From Planktothrix tepida PCC 9214 (GTDB taxonomy: Bacteria > Cyanobacteriota > Cyanobacteriia > Cyanobacteriales > Microcoleaceae): a stretch of 37,997 nt of DNA. The notes beneath the pieces were generated by a model. The model was not told the origin of the DNA, did no database searches, and was given only the letters and a program-made list of their open reading frames with translations. Below, piece by piece: positions 26,948-36,426 of this stretch. Where the stretch lies: positions 33,130-71,126 of the forward strand of contig NZ_LN889782.1 of NCBI RefSeq assembly GCF_900009145.1, given 5' to 3'. The position numbers and the translations under genes are program-made. Position 1 is the stretch's first letter, and each line of letters starts with the position of its first letter.

Positions 26948-27301
26948 TTATTCAACCTTCAACTCTAAACTGGGTAAAAACTTTTTTAGATTTTGCAAAG
27001 ATTTATCTTGCCATGCCACTTCTTTAGAGCCTAAAATAATTAATTGAATTTGAGGTTTTTTCCGCAATCCCATGACAAATTTTGATAACAAACTAATTCC
27101 AGAACTATTTAAAAACGATAAATTTCTTAAATCTAAGGTCATCAATGGAGGTTCCGTTGCCATAACTTGTTCTAATAATTTTTTAATCGGTTCATATTCC
27201 ACCGGCCCCCCTAAACTCAATTCTCCTTGAAAACAAATCATCACAGATTCAGGATCATATTGAACAATATGGTCTTCACCTTTAATTTCCTGTACTGTCA
27301 T
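26948..27301 (-). CDS. STAS-domain protein, anti-sigma-factor-antagonist-like
   Basis: The 117-residue protein matches the STAS fold: an early beta strand with C-F-Q-G-E-L, a strand ending in L-D-L-R-N-L and the phosphorylation loop L-N-S-S-G-I-S, in which Ser67 is the counterpart of the serine phosphorylated in SpoIIAA. GAGG lies nine bases before the ATG. It is the last gene of a four-gene minus-strand cluster, 38 bp after the ATPase-fold protein. In partner switching, a kinase phosphorylates this serine and a PP2C phosphatase removes the phosphate; the unphosphorylated form sequesters the kinase. Here both upstream phosphatases are candidate activators. The final target (sigma factor or other) is not encoded nearby. 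Confidence 0.85.
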   Translation of the reverse strand: MTVQEIKGEDHIVQYDPESVMICFQGELSLGGPVEYEPIKKLLEQVMATEPPLMTLDLRNLSFLNSSGISLLSKFVMGLRKKPQIQLIILGSKEVAWQDKSLQNLKKFLPSLELKVE

Positions 27302-27339
27302 TGTTGCTACCTCTCTCTAGCTGTAAAAATAACTCAATT

Positions 27340-27933
27340 TTACACGGTTACTTGAGCCATCGTTGTTACTAAAATAATTTTTGGTTGTTCGGAAATCTGT
27401 TCAAATTTCCAACCCAGTTGAGCTTGATAATCATTGATCATCGTTAATAAGCCTAAACCTGAAGCATTATTATTTTCATCCTCTACACTTTGTTCAACTT
27501 GACGAATATACAACTCATTGGGATCTTCAGTCAGTAATTCTTGAATAAAGGATTGAAACTTTTCCATTCCTTCTGTGGTAATTGAATTTGTCGCAAAAAT
27601 AGCAGCCGTTACCGTTTGGCTTTCTTCAATAAAATGGATGCCAAATTTAATTTTAGATTTTACCTTCTCATTATTAAATTTCATGGCATTTTCTAACAAT
27701 TCATTTGCCACATAACTAACGGCTCCTTTCCCCTGTTTAATCCGTTTTTCTCGGCTGGGGTTATCAGCATCTAAGGGTAAAAAAGTTGAAAAATAATCTG
27801 CTACAAAATGAGCCGATAAAAGATTATTTCGCCAGCGTTGTTTAATCGGTCGGGATGTTGGCGTGAATGTCAACTCCAAAGAATCATGATCAGGGGGAAA
27901 TTGATGTAAAAACTCTCCAAAAATTTGCGCCAT
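27340..27933 (-). CDS. SpoIIAB-like ATPase-fold protein (DUF6272/SiaB type)
   Basis: The 197-residue protein has an N-box Y-V-A-N-E-L-L-E-N-A-M-K-F-N (about 88-101) and a G2-like S-G-L-G-L-L-T-M-I-N-D-Y (about 165-176), as in GHKL ATPases of the anti-sigma-factor kinase type. No DxGxG G1 box is apparent, so kinase activity needs testing. DUF6272/SiaB-type proteins have this pattern. The frame reaches a GTG at 27939, but ATG 27933 is chosen with AGGT nine bases upstream. It sits between the phosphatase genes and the STAS gene and should be their switching partner. Confidence 0.8.
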   Translation of the reverse strand: MAQIFGEFLHQFPPDHDSLELTFTPTSRPIKQRWRNNLLSAHFVADYFSTFLPLDADNPSREKRIKQGKGAVSYVANELLENAMKFNNEKVKSKIKFGIHFIEESQTVTAAIFATNSITTEGMEKFQSFIQELLTEDPNELYIRQVEQSVEDENNNASGLGLLTMINDYQAQLGWKFEQISEQPKIILVTTMAQVTV

Positions 27934-28112
27934 AATCACTTGACCTGGGGGAAAATCACTGGGTTATTCAATAATAGCCTTTATATTTTAGGCTAATTCT
28001 GTTCAAAAACCACAAAATTAATAAAATCTTAACTCAAGGGGACAAAATTATCAAATTTTTTTTGATCCAAGCTCTGATTTATTTTGTTCGGATCAATCTG
28101 AATCTCCCTCCT

Positions 28113-30227
28113 CTAGCGTTGTTTTAAAATTAATAGGGTAATATCATCAAACTGTTTTTGATGTCCCCTGAATGTCTTAATATCGGAAATCACTGCTTCC
28201 TTAATTTCCTCAGCTTGATAATGCCAATTTTCACTGATAACGTTACACAGTCTTTCCAAGCTATATTGGGATTTTTGCATATTTCTAGCTTCTGTAATTC
28301 CATCAGTATAAAGCACAATAAAATCTCCTCGTTTTAACTCCACCTCGATTTGATTAATAAATTCCGAAATATCTTCATCTAAACCTATGGGTAAACCTAA
28401 ATCAATGGTATCAATTCGCTCAACGTTCCCTCCTTGACGAACGATTAAGATTTCCTCATGTTGACCACTAATATTTAAATGACCATTCTGATAATTTAAA
28501 ATCGCTAAGGTCAGATTTTTATCAGAATTCATTCGTTGAACATTACGATAAATGGCTCGATTCAAAATATTTAAAAACTGAACTGGATCAGATTCTTGAA
28601 CTTCCTTAAGAATCCGAACAGCAGCTTGAGTCATCACCATTAAAATACCGCTTTCTAAGCCATGACCCGTCACATCTCCAATGCCAATCGTGACAACGCC
28701 ATCGGTATATAAAATATCATAATAATCTCCTCCCACTTCATGGGCAGGTTCCATATATACTGCAATGTCTAGCCCTTCAATTAAAGCTAATTCTTCTGGG
28801 TTGGGGAGAATCAATTGCTGCATTTGTCGCAACAAATCTAACTCTCCACTCATCCGAGAGTTATCGGCTTTTAATTGTTGATTTAATGCTAAAATTTTAG
28901 CATGAGCATCTGCTAATTCTGCCGTTCTTTCTATCACTTTTTGTTCTAAAGTTTCAAAAGAATCTTGGATTTGATTTGCCATTTGATTAAAAGATTTACC
29001 CAATTCTGCGAGTTCAATAATGCGAGTAACTTTAACAGTTTGATCTAAATCTCCGGTTGTGATTCTCTGAGAAGCTCGATTTAATCGTAGAATGGGTTCA
29101 GTAATCCAACGAGCAATTAAAATCCCCATTGTTGTTGCGATCGCTAAAGCAATGATACATAATAAAATTGTTTTCTGAGTATTCGCATCAATTTCTCCCA
29201 TAAAATCTGACTCAGGAATGGTAATCACAATCAGCCAATTTAAACCGAATTGATCTTGCCAAGGAGTAACCCATAGAAAAATTTTTTCACCGTTTAATTT
29301 AAAACTTAAGGCTTGTTTTTTATTAATTTCAGTGAGATTATTAAACCGTTGCATGAGATATTGACTCGACGCACGAATTAACGGATCACGACTTTGAAAA
29401 GCACTTAATCGTTGAGAAGATCCATCAACATTTAAATAGGGTTTTTCAGAACTGGAACTAGCAACAATCAAACCATTCCGTTCCACAATAAAAATTTTAC
29501 TAGAGGAACTAATATATAAATGCTTTAAAAAATTACTAATTTGAGTTAAAATTAAATCAATTCCAATTACACCCACTAATTTATTTTGTTGATTATAGAT
29601 CGGATAACTAGAAGCAATAGAAATCACGTCCGGGCGATCATCCCATTGATAAATTTCAGTCCAAATCGGTTTACCTGCTGCCACCGCATTACTATACCAT
29701 TCATCATCTTGATAAGGATATTTTTCATGGGCTAGAAGCGTTGTGGGATCACCATGATCATCTAAAGCATAACGTTTATAATAACCTTTATCCGTTGGGT
29801 TCATTAATTCTAAATAGAGTGTGCCATCATCTTCGCGACCCACACCTAAAAATAATCCATCCACAGTTCCCAAATTAAAATAACTGAGATAAGGATACAC
29901 TTTCATCTGCTTCCAAAAATGGCGACGGATGCTGTCTAAATCTTGAAAATTTAGTAAACCCAACTGAACTAAATTAAAATTAACTTCATTAACTTGAGTC
30001 GGTGCTGTTAAATAATAATTTAACTGTTGAATAATCCTTTGACTGACCTCATTTTGAAGTTTATTAGCTAAATTATTAACAGATTTTTGTCCATTTTCAA
30101 AGGATAACCATCCCACTAATCCAACGGCGGTAAAAATTTGCAAGACAAAAGGAAAAATCAGAAGATTTCTCAGAGAAATCTTTTTAAAGCTAGAATAAAT
30201 CCAGGGATTAAAAAATTGATTTGACAT
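28113..30227 (-). CDS. Cache-HAMP-PP2C (SpoIIE/RsbU) sensor phosphatase 1, IcfG-like
   Basis: From ATG 30227 (GAGGA nine bases upstream) the protein has 704 residues; the frame itself runs to 30320. It has a membrane segment (about 21-42), an extracytoplasmic dCache domain (with W-Y-S-N-A-V-A-A-G-K-P-I-W-T and Y-P-I-Y-N motifs), a second segment (about 350-372), HAMP (to about 425), a coiled coil and a C-terminal SpoIIE-type PP2C domain. Metal-binding residues are all visible: G-G-D-Y-Y-D, D-V-T-G-H-G, L-Y-T-D-G and F-D-D-I-T. It should dephosphorylate a phosphorylated STAS protein in response to an external ligand. The catalytic half is very similar to the next gene, whereas the Cache half differs. 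Ligand unknown. Confidence 0.92.
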   Translation of the reverse strand: MSNQFFNPWIYSSFKKISLRNLLIFPFVLQIFTAVGLVGWLSFENGQKSVNNLANKLQNEVSQRIIQQLNYYLTAPTQVNEVNFNLVQLGLLNFQDLDSIRRHFWKQMKVYPYLSYFNLGTVDGLFLGVGREDDGTLYLELMNPTDKGYYKRYALDDHGDPTTLLAHEKYPYQDDEWYSNAVAAGKPIWTEIYQWDDRPDVISIASSYPIYNQQNKLVGVIGIDLILTQISNFLKHLYISSSSKIFIVERNGLIVASSSSEKPYLNVDGSSQRLSAFQSRDPLIRASSQYLMQRFNNLTEINKKQALSFKLNGEKIFLWVTPWQDQFGLNWLIVITIPESDFMGEIDANTQKTILLCIIALAIATTMGILIARWITEPILRLNRASQRITTGDLDQTVKVTRIIELAELGKSFNQMANQIQDSFETLEQKVIERTAELADAHAKILALNQQLKADNSRMSGELDLLRQMQQLILPNPEELALIEGLDIAVYMEPAHEVGGDYYDILYTDGVVTIGIGDVTGHGLESGILMVMTQAAVRILKEVQESDPVQFLNILNRAIYRNVQRMNSDKNLTLAILNYQNGHLNISGQHEEILIVRQGGNVERIDTIDLGLPIGLDEDISEFINQIEVELKRGDFIVLYTDGITEARNMQKSQYSLERLCNVISENWHYQAEEIKEAVISDIKTFRGHQKQFDDITLLILKQR

Positions 30228-30391
30228 GGGCTTGATCCTCAAAGAGGAATGATAAGTAATCCGTTGTTGTGCTTTAGCACCCTTTCTTGCCCTGAAATAC
30301 AACAACAGGTCTTTAACCAATATCTTATTCTTGACCGATATCCCGGACAGAATATTTAACTTAACAATTTCTTATCCCCTTTCTCCCCTTA

Positions 30392-32527
30392 TTATTTTTT
30401 TTTAATCACTAATAATGTCATATCATCAAATTGTTTTTCTTGACCCATAAATGACTGTACATCATTAATTACAGCATTTTTTATGACTTCTGCGGTCTGA
30501 TGCCAGTTTTGACTAATAATGCTACAAAGCTGTTCCACTCCATAGAATTTTTTCCGGTTATTTTGGGCTTCGGTAATCCCATCAGTATACAAAACAACTC
30601 CATCCCCAGAATTTAAGACAATTAAAGTATGGCTAATAAATTGAGTAATATCTTCATCTAAGCCAATGGGTAGCCCTAAATCCATTGTATTAACTCGTTC
30701 AACATTACCGCTTTGACGAACGATTAAAATTTCCTCATGTTGCCCACTGATACTTAATAAACCTTCAGAATAATTTAAAATAGCTAAAGTTAGATTTTTA
30801 TCTGAATTCATCCGTTGAACATTATAATAAATCATTCGATTTAAAGTATTTAAAAAGATAACAGTATCATGCTCCTGTACTTCTTTTAAGGTACGAACGG
30901 CTGCTTGAATCATCACCATTAAAATTCCGCTTTCTAACCCATGACCTGTAACATCTCCAATGCCAATCGTAACAATTCCATTCGTATATAAAATATCATA
31001 ATAATCACCCCCCACTTCATCGGCAGGTTTCATATATCCGACGATTTCTAAGTCTTGAATTTCGGCTAATTCTTGGGGTTTGGGAAGAATTAATTGTTGC
31101 ATTTCTCTGAGAATATCAAGTTCTGCACTCATGCGTAAATTTTCGGCTTTGAGTCGCACATTTAAGGAACTAATTTCTTGATTAGCTTCTGCCAATTGTT
31201 GGGTACGCTCTTCGACTTTTTCTTCTAAGTTATCAAAGGATTCTTTCAATTGAACTGCCATCGAATTAAAAGAATTTGCCAAGGTTTCTAATTCTTGAAT
31301 TCCTGTGATTTCCAGATTTTGAGTTAATTCTCCTTCTGCTAGTTTATGGGAAGCTTGATTAATTGTCAAAATGGGTTTTGTAATCCAACGGGCTGTTAAA
31401 AGTCCCATTCCTGTAGCGACTCCCAAAGCGATTAAACATAACCCAATCGTCATACGATTATTTTGTTGAATTCGTGCCATAAAATCGGCTTCAGGAACAA
31501 CCACCACCACTAACCAATCGATGCCTTTTCCATCTCGAATGGGTAAAATTTGAGCATAATACCACCCATCATTTTGCAAAAATTTAACTTGTTCATTATT
31601 TTGAATTGCCTTAAAACTACCAAACCGTTTTAAAAAGGCATTAGCCGTATTCCGAATGGTAGAATTTGTACTATGATTGGCAAGCATTCGTTCAATGATA
31701 GCCTCTTCTCCTTTCCATTGGAGTTTAAAAGGCTTTTCAATTTTAGAACTAACAACTAACTCCCCCGAACGTTCAATAATAAAACTTTGTCCACGAGGAC
31801 TAATATAAAGCTTTTCTAAAAATTCTGTAATTCTTAATAAGGTAATATTAATACATAAAACGCCCTGTAAGTTTTGCTGTAGATCAAACACGGGCCAAAC
31901 CACCGACATTCCTAAAGCCGTGTCTGTATTTCGGCGAGAAAAGAAAGGGTAAATGGAAGTCCAAATCGGTTTTTGAGCTTGTTTTGCTTGTTGATACCAA
32001 GGACGTTGACGAGGATCATATTCGGCTTTTTTTAACAATTTAACCCGGTTTCCCTGTTGATCTAAAAGGTAAACGTCACGGATGGGTTCAGTGTCAATGG
32101 TGCGAATTTTGAGTTGAATTTCACTATTTTCTAAATGTTCAACGCCGACAAATTCTCCCTGTTCATTTCCATATAAAAAATAACTTTCTAAATCTCCTTC
32201 TAAGACGACTTGAAAAAAATATTGCTTTAATCCTTCAATATCATTCAAATTTAACGTTCCGGCTTCTACACTATCATGGGTAACTCGCAAAATTTGAAAG
32301 GATTTATCAAAATAGTTTAAAACATGATTTTCAATCCGAACACTAACGCTTTGTATTAACTGTTGTGCTAGATTTTCAACCGCTTGTTGACCATTTTTAA
32401 AGGAGAAATAACCCACTAATCCAACAGCGGCCGTAATTTGCAAGATAAAGGGAAAAACCAAAGCGGTTTTTAATCGAATTCTCCGTAAAGGTTGAAACCC
32501 CGAACGGATTTTTAAGAAAGAGTTCAT
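30392..32527 (-). CDS. Cache-HAMP-PP2C (SpoIIE/RsbU) sensor phosphatase 2, IcfG-like
   Basis: The 711-residue protein has the same order as its neighbour: membrane segment (about 19-40), dCache (R-P-W-Y-Q-Q-A and P-I-W-T-S-I-Y motifs), second segment (about 359-381), HAMP, coiled coil and PP2C with G-G-D-Y-Y-D near residue 506, D-V-T-G-H-G, L-Y-T-D-G and F-D-D-M-T. The catalytic site is therefore intact. The start is ATG 32527; the ribosome-binding site is weak (AGGG close to the ATG). It is the first gene of the cluster and 164 bp precede the second phosphatase, so each may have its own promoter. A tandem duplication with sensor divergence is the simplest origin. Confidence 0.92.
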   Translation of the reverse strand: MNSFLKIRSGFQPLRRIRLKTALVFPFILQITAAVGLVGYFSFKNGQQAVENLAQQLIQSVSVRIENHVLNYFDKSFQILRVTHDSVEAGTLNLNDIEGLKQYFFQVVLEGDLESYFLYGNEQGEFVGVEHLENSEIQLKIRTIDTEPIRDVYLLDQQGNRVKLLKKAEYDPRQRPWYQQAKQAQKPIWTSIYPFFSRRNTDTALGMSVVWPVFDLQQNLQGVLCINITLLRITEFLEKLYISPRGQSFIIERSGELVVSSKIEKPFKLQWKGEEAIIERMLANHSTNSTIRNTANAFLKRFGSFKAIQNNEQVKFLQNDGWYYAQILPIRDGKGIDWLVVVVVPEADFMARIQQNNRMTIGLCLIALGVATGMGLLTARWITKPILTINQASHKLAEGELTQNLEITGIQELETLANSFNSMAVQLKESFDNLEEKVEERTQQLAEANQEISSLNVRLKAENLRMSAELDILREMQQLILPKPQELAEIQDLEIVGYMKPADEVGGDYYDILYTNGIVTIGIGDVTGHGLESGILMVMIQAAVRTLKEVQEHDTVIFLNTLNRMIYYNVQRMNSDKNLTLAILNYSEGLLSISGQHEEILIVRQSGNVERVNTMDLGLPIGLDEDITQFISHTLIVLNSGDGVVLYTDGITEAQNNRKKFYGVEQLCSIISQNWHQTAEVIKNAVINDVQSFMGQEKQFDDMTLLVIKKK

Positions 32528-32917
32528 ACCCTGTGTCTAATGTCAGGTGTCGAGGGTTGGGTTTTAGATTGGGGAAAAAAGAAGCCAATCGTTAACAGTA
32601 AACTATCAAAAAATAGCCGTTAACATTTCTGATTTTAATAACAGAGGTCAAATAAGTCAAGGACTTGAGGCAAGGCGGTGAGGGATAAAATTCAGATAAA
32701 CCCTATATTAATTTTTTTTAAAAAGAATAATTTAATATAAGATATGAAACTTATTAATTGTTATTGATTGATCCCAAAAACCGATAAATTCGTTGCGTTT
32801 TGAGATCAAACCGGGAACAGCTTAACAGGGATCTACATATTTCCCGTTTAATTCCTGTATTCCGAGAGGAAAACTGGGGTATACTAAAAAAGTGAAACAG
32901 TTGTTAATGATTTCTGC
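32528..32917. promoter_or_regulatory. 390-bp divergent promoter region, no gene
   Basis: This AT-rich stretch separates the phosphatase cluster from the Rrf2 gene. The TATACT at 32880-32885 is a good -10 element for the Rrf2 gene, but I see no matching -35. A further AT-rich block at 32710-32760 could hold another promoter. Overlapping frames on both strands are shadows. Confidence 0.4.
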
Positions 32918-33355
32918 GTGGAACTCTCCTGTAAAAGTCAGTATGCCCTTCTCGCCCTGATCGAATTGGCAACTCACTATGATGATCCTGAACCCAGGCA
33001 GGTTCGCCAAATTGCAGCCCAGCATAATATTCCTGATCGCTATCTCGAACAATTGCTGGCAACCTTGCGGCGCTGTGGCATCGTTCGCAGTCAACGAGGC
33101 TCCAAAGGAGGCTATTATCTGGCCAAGGAACCGGGGAAAATTACTCTATTTGATGTGGTCAACTGCTTAGAAGGAACAGATCCCGAAGCAGCCCCTCAAA
33201 ATTCTTGCCTCAATACCGTTGAAAGTGCAATCATTTGGGAATTTTGGCAAGAAGCAGAGCAAATGGCTAACTCTGTGTTACAGAAATACACCTTAAAAGA
33301 CTTGTGTGAACAAAGAGATGCCCGACAACAGAAGGATATTATGTATTACATCTGA
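32918..33355 (+). CDS. Rrf2-family transcriptional regulator
   Basis: The 145-residue protein starts at GTG 32918; the usual Rrf2 N-terminus (M-E-L-S-x-K-S-x-Y-A-L-x-A-L) is present only in this frame. The winged helix (about 1-80) includes R-Q-I-A-A-Q-x-x-I-P-D-R-Y-L-E-Q-L-L-A-T-L-R and the wing R-G-S-K-G-G-Y-x-L-A. IscR needs three closely spaced cysteines in the next part to bind an iron-sulfur cluster; only one Cys is found there (N-S-C-L-N-T), so it is not a classical IscR. It lies 59 bp upstream of cysK on the same strand, suggesting control of cysteine synthesis like CymR of Firmicutes, a family analogy and not proof. Confidence 0.88.
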   Translation: MELSCKSQYALLALIELATHYDDPEPRQVRQIAAQHNIPDRYLEQLLATLRRCGIVRSQRGSKGGYYLAKEPGKITLFDVVNCLEGTDPEAAPQNSCLNTVESAIIWEFWQEAEQMANSVLQKYTLKDLCEQRDARQQKDIMYYI

Positions 33356-33414
33356 ATGGTTAGGTATGAGTTCCTCAGACTGCTTGTATCATTGTTCTTT
33401 ATTCGAGTCTCAAT

Positions 33415-34350
33415 ATGCGTATCGCTCATAACATTACTGAATTAGTGGGTCACACTCCTTTAGTCCAACTGAACCGAATTCCCAAGGCGGAAGGATGTGT
33501 GGCTCAAATTGTTGTGAAATTAGAAGGGATGAACCCCGCCTCTTCCGTCAAAGATCGAATTGGGGTGAATATGATTAATGTCGCGGAAAAAGAAGGGCTG
33601 ATCACCCCCGGTAAAACTGTATTAGTGGAACCCACCTCCGGGAATACTGGAATTGCCCTGGCTATGGTCGCCGCAGCTAGAGGCTATCGTTTAATTTTAA
33701 CGATGCCAGAAACCATGAGTTCAGAACGACGGGCGATGTTAAAGGCTTATGGGGCAGAACTAGAACTCACTCCCGGTATTGAAGGGATGAGTGGTTGTAT
33801 TAGAAGGGCTCAGGAAATTGTGGATACCCTGCCCGATGCCTATATGTTACAACAATTCCGCAACCCGGCTAACCCCCAAATTCACCGCAAAACAACGGCT
33901 GAGGAAATTTGGACGGATACCGATGGTTGTGTCGATATTCTCATTTCTGGGGTGGGAACCGGAGGTACATTAACCGGAGTAGCCGAAGTCCTCAAACAAC
34001 GTAAACCGAATTTTCAAGCTATTGCAGTAGAACCTGCCAATAGTCCAATTTTATCCGGGGGTAAACCAGGGCCCCATAAAATTCAAGGCATTGGGGCTGG
34101 CTTTATTCCTCCCGTTTTGAATGTTGATCTCATTGATGAAGTGATTCAAGTTCGGGATGAGGATGCCATGATTTTTGGCCGTCGCATGGCGCGAGAAGAA
34201 GGGATTTTATCAGGAATTTCCTCCGGTGCGGCATTGTATGCTGCCATTGAAGTTGGTAAACGCCCTGAAAATAAAGGCAAACTGATTGTGATGATTCAAC
34301 CGAGTTTCGGCGAACGTTACCTGAGTACACCTTTATTTCAAGAAGGTTGA
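33415..34350 (+). CDS. cysK: Cysteine synthase (O-acetylserine sulfhydrylase)
   Basis: The 311-residue PLP enzyme makes cysteine from O-acetylserine and sulfide. Lys46 in S-S-V-K-D-R binds [14 protein letters not shown] binds the substrate carboxylate and the [10 protein letters not shown] loop binds the PLP phosphate. The C-terminal G-I-S-S-G-A motif and length fit CysK, not cystathionine beta-synthase. The ATG at 33415 opens the protein; no strong ribosome-binding site is visible in front. It probably shares a transcript with the Rrf2 regulator upstream. Downstream there is a run of TATCAGT heptamers. Confidence 0.95.
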   Translation: MRIAHNITELVGHTPLVQLNRIPKAEGCVAQIVVKLEGMNPASSVKDRIGVNMINVAEKEGLITPGKTVLVEPTSGNTGIALAMVAAARGYRLILTMPETMSSERRAMLKAYGAELELTPGIEGMSGCIRRAQEIVDTLPDAYMLQQFRNPANPQIHRKTTAEEIWTDTDGCVDILISGVGTGGTLTGVAEVLKQRKPNFQAIAVEPANSPILSGGKPGPHKIQGIGAGFIPPVLNVDLIDEVIQVRDEDAMIFGRRMAREEGILSGISSGAALYAAIEVGKRPENKGKLIVMIQPSFGERYLSTPLFQEG

Positions 34351-34355
34351 GTGTT

Positions 34356-34386
34356 GTCAGTTATCAGTTATCAGTTATCAGTTGTT
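34356..34386. repeat. TATCAGT-type heptamer run
   Basis: About four tandem copies of TCAGTTA, a heptamer of the type often found as short tandem repeats in cyanobacteria, directly after the cysK stop. Confidence 0.85.
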
Positions 34387-34472
34387 AGACGTGCTGGGGA
34401 CTTACGGCATCAACTCCCCCAGGTGCGTCTTTACAGATGTTAACCATTCCCCCTCTTCCCTCTTCTCCTCTC

Positions 34473-34494
34473 CCCCTACTTCCCCCTGTAGGGG
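34473..34494. repeat. C-rich segment with a 7-bp hairpin
   Basis: CCCCTAC (34473-34479) and GTAGGGG (34488-34494) can pair with an eight-base loop within a pyrimidine-rich tract upstream of the methyltransferase gene. The tract reads in frame with that gene but has no protein character. Confidence 0.5.
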
Positions 34495-34586
34495 ACAGGG
34501 TTTCCCTACCCAAATTTAAACAGGTGAAAAGAGGGTTGGGAGGGACGCCACCCCGACAGGTTTTGATCACAAATCATTTTTATCTT

Positions 34587-35567
34587 ATGTCTATCTTTGT
34601 TAAATATTTAAAACAATCGGGATATTTAGATCAGATTGACCTAACTTTATGTATTGTAGGTTCGCGTCAGGTTCAAGAATTTATTGATATTGATTATTCC
34701 CATCAAGGGTGGGAAATTTTTGCCCCTGGTTTAACCATTTATGGTTTTGATGCGGATGAAAAAGCTTGTCAAGACCGCAATCAACAATTAGCACAAAAAA
34801 AGATAAACTGGACAGAAACCCATATTCCTTTAGCGGTTTGGAATACGTCAGGAACTCAAACTTTATATCAAACCCAACATCCAGAATGTAGTTCCTTATA
34901 TCCTCCCAATGAATTAGTGATTAATCGTTTAGATGAATATGCTGAACGTCATAAATTAATCTCTACAACTTCTGTAAAAACCACAACCCTAGATGAGTTT
35001 TTTCAAGATAAAACCACATCAATTGATTTTCTTCAGTTGGATGTCCAAGGCGGAGAATTAAACGTTTTAGAAGGGTGTTCTCAACTGTTAGAACATCAAA
35101 TTTTAATGATATTAGTGGAAGTTTCATTTATAGAACTCTATAAAAATCAACCGTTATTTGCAGAAGTTGATATTTATCTTAGAAATCAAGGGTTTACCCT
35201 CCTCGACTTTGGAAAACGATGGAATGGTCGTCGTCAAGGAATTACATTGATGTCTCGTCAACACCCTGGACAATTAGTATGGACAGATGGGTTTTATGTT
35301 CGAGATTTAATTCGACCGGATCAAAATTTAGGTTTTAAAACCCCTGATAATATTCTAAAATTGGCTTGTATCGCTGATATTTTTATGTTCTATGATTATG
35401 CTTTAGAACTCTTAGGATATTTAACTTTAAATTATGGAGATAACCCTCAATATCATTTAACGGATGTAATCATTAACAGTATTCAAGAGCATCCAGAAAT
35501 AAAAAATCTTAATATAGAATCTATTCCTTTTATTTCTAAATTACTGAAAAAGAGTCATCCCTCTTAA
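34587..35567 (+). CDS. FkbM-family methyltransferase
   Basis: From ATG 34587 the protein has 326 residues. SAM-dependent methyltransferase features are V-G-S-R-Q at the first strand, Y-G-F-D-A-D-E at the second strand, and the FkbM signature T-L-D-E-F-F followed by I-D-F-L-Q-L-D-V-Q-G-G-E-L-x-V-L-E-G. A C-terminal extension of about 90 residues (helical) follows. FkbM enzymes O-methylate sugars or small molecules; target unknown. The frame is open 50 codons further upstream to 34437, but those codons lie in a C-rich repeat tract with Pro/Leu/Ser bias, so I reject them. No clear ribosome-binding site precedes the chosen ATG. Confidence 0.82.
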   Translation: MSIFVKYLKQSGYLDQIDLTLCIVGSRQVQEFIDIDYSHQGWEIFAPGLTIYGFDADEKACQDRNQQLAQKKINWTETHIPLAVWNTSGTQTLYQTQHPECSSLYPPNELVINRLDEYAERHKLISTTSVKTTTLDEFFQDKTTSIDFLQLDVQGGELNVLEGCSQLLEHQILMILVEVSFIELYKNQPLFAEVDIYLRNQGFTLLDFGKRWNGRRQGITLMSRQHPGQLVWTDGFYVRDLIRPDQNLGFKTPDNILKLACIADIFMFYDYALELLGYLTLNYGDNPQYHLTDVIINSIQEHPEIKNLNIESIPFISKLLKKSHPS

Positions 35568-35665
35568 TTAACTTGATTTCGCTAATAGGCGTATTTTTTT
35601 TAAAATAACGCTATTAAATTAATTTTAAGCTAAACTATATCTATCGTGAGTCGGTTAAACAGTCT

Positions 35666-36346
35666 ATGTCTATTATTTATAACGAACCTTCCCTCTTTCT
35701 AGCGTCAGAACAAGAGGAATTTGATGATATTATATTTCCACCCGGTAATTTGTGGAGTGAGGAACCAGCATTGGAAAGTTACTTACATTTACAACAACTG
35801 ATACTTTTATTAAAATGCCTTGACTGGTGGTGGCGTGAGCGCAATGATTATTTTTCAGCAGGTAATCTCACTGTTTATTTTAGCCCCAATCAAAAAAAAT
35901 CAGAACATTTTAGAGGGCCAGATTTTTTAGTGGTTTTGAACACAGAACGCAAACCTCGCCGAAGTTGGGTTGTGTGGGAAGAAGGGAAATATCCTAATAT
36001 TATTATTGAACTATTATCTCCCTCCACCGCAGAAATTGATAAAGGTTTCAAGAAACAACTGTATCAAGATACATTCCGAACTTTTGATTATTTTTGGTTT
36101 GATCCTGAAACTTTAGAGTTAGCAGGATTTCATTTAGTTGATGGACAATACCAACCCCTTGAACCCAACTCTCAAGGATGGTTATGGAGTCAACAATTAG
36201 AATTATTTTTAGGCGTTCATAACTCTCAATTGCGTTTTTTTACTTCTGAAGGTAAACTTCTCCCCACTCCTGAAGAAGTAGCAACAGAAGCCGAAGCTTT
36301 ATTAGCAAAATATCGAGAACAATTTGGAGATTTACCCGAAAGTTAA
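35666..36346 (+). CDS. Uma2-family (DUF820) putative PD-(D/E)XK endonuclease
   Basis: The 226-residue protein belongs to a family highly expanded in cyanobacteria. The nuclease-fold core is visible: G-P-D-F-L-V-V (metal-binding Asp), I-I-I-E-L-L-S-P-S-T-A (Glu) and D-K-G-F-K-K-Q-L-Y (Lys region), then Y-F-W-F-D-P. Many members are only predicted nucleases; biological role is unknown. The last 30 residues form an acidic helix (E-A-E-A-L-L-A-K-Y-R). Single gene, same strand as its neighbours. Confidence 0.88.
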   Translation: MSIIYNEPSLFLASEQEEFDDIIFPPGNLWSEEPALESYLHLQQLILLLKCLDWWWRERNDYFSAGNLTVYFSPNQKKSEHFRGPDFLVVLNTERKPRRSWVVWEEGKYPNIIIELLSPSTAEIDKGFKKQLYQDTFRTFDYFWFDPETLELAGFHLVDGQYQPLEPNSQGWLWSQQLELFLGVHNSQLRFFTSEGKLLPTPEEVATEAEALLAKYREQFGDLPES

Positions 36347-36426
36347 GATAAGATTCAAGGATTTAAGCTCATATTAGGATTATAATTTAAGACAGTCGAG
36401 TTAAACAATAAACCTCCTCAACTTCT

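Noticed and set aside
32918-33355. Assignment as IscR
   Set aside because: The three-cysteine iron-sulfur site is absent; only one cysteine is found in that region.
34437-34586. N-terminal 50 codons of the longer methyltransferase frame
   Set aside because: They come from a C-rich repeat tract upstream; the FkbM fold begins near the ATG at 34587.
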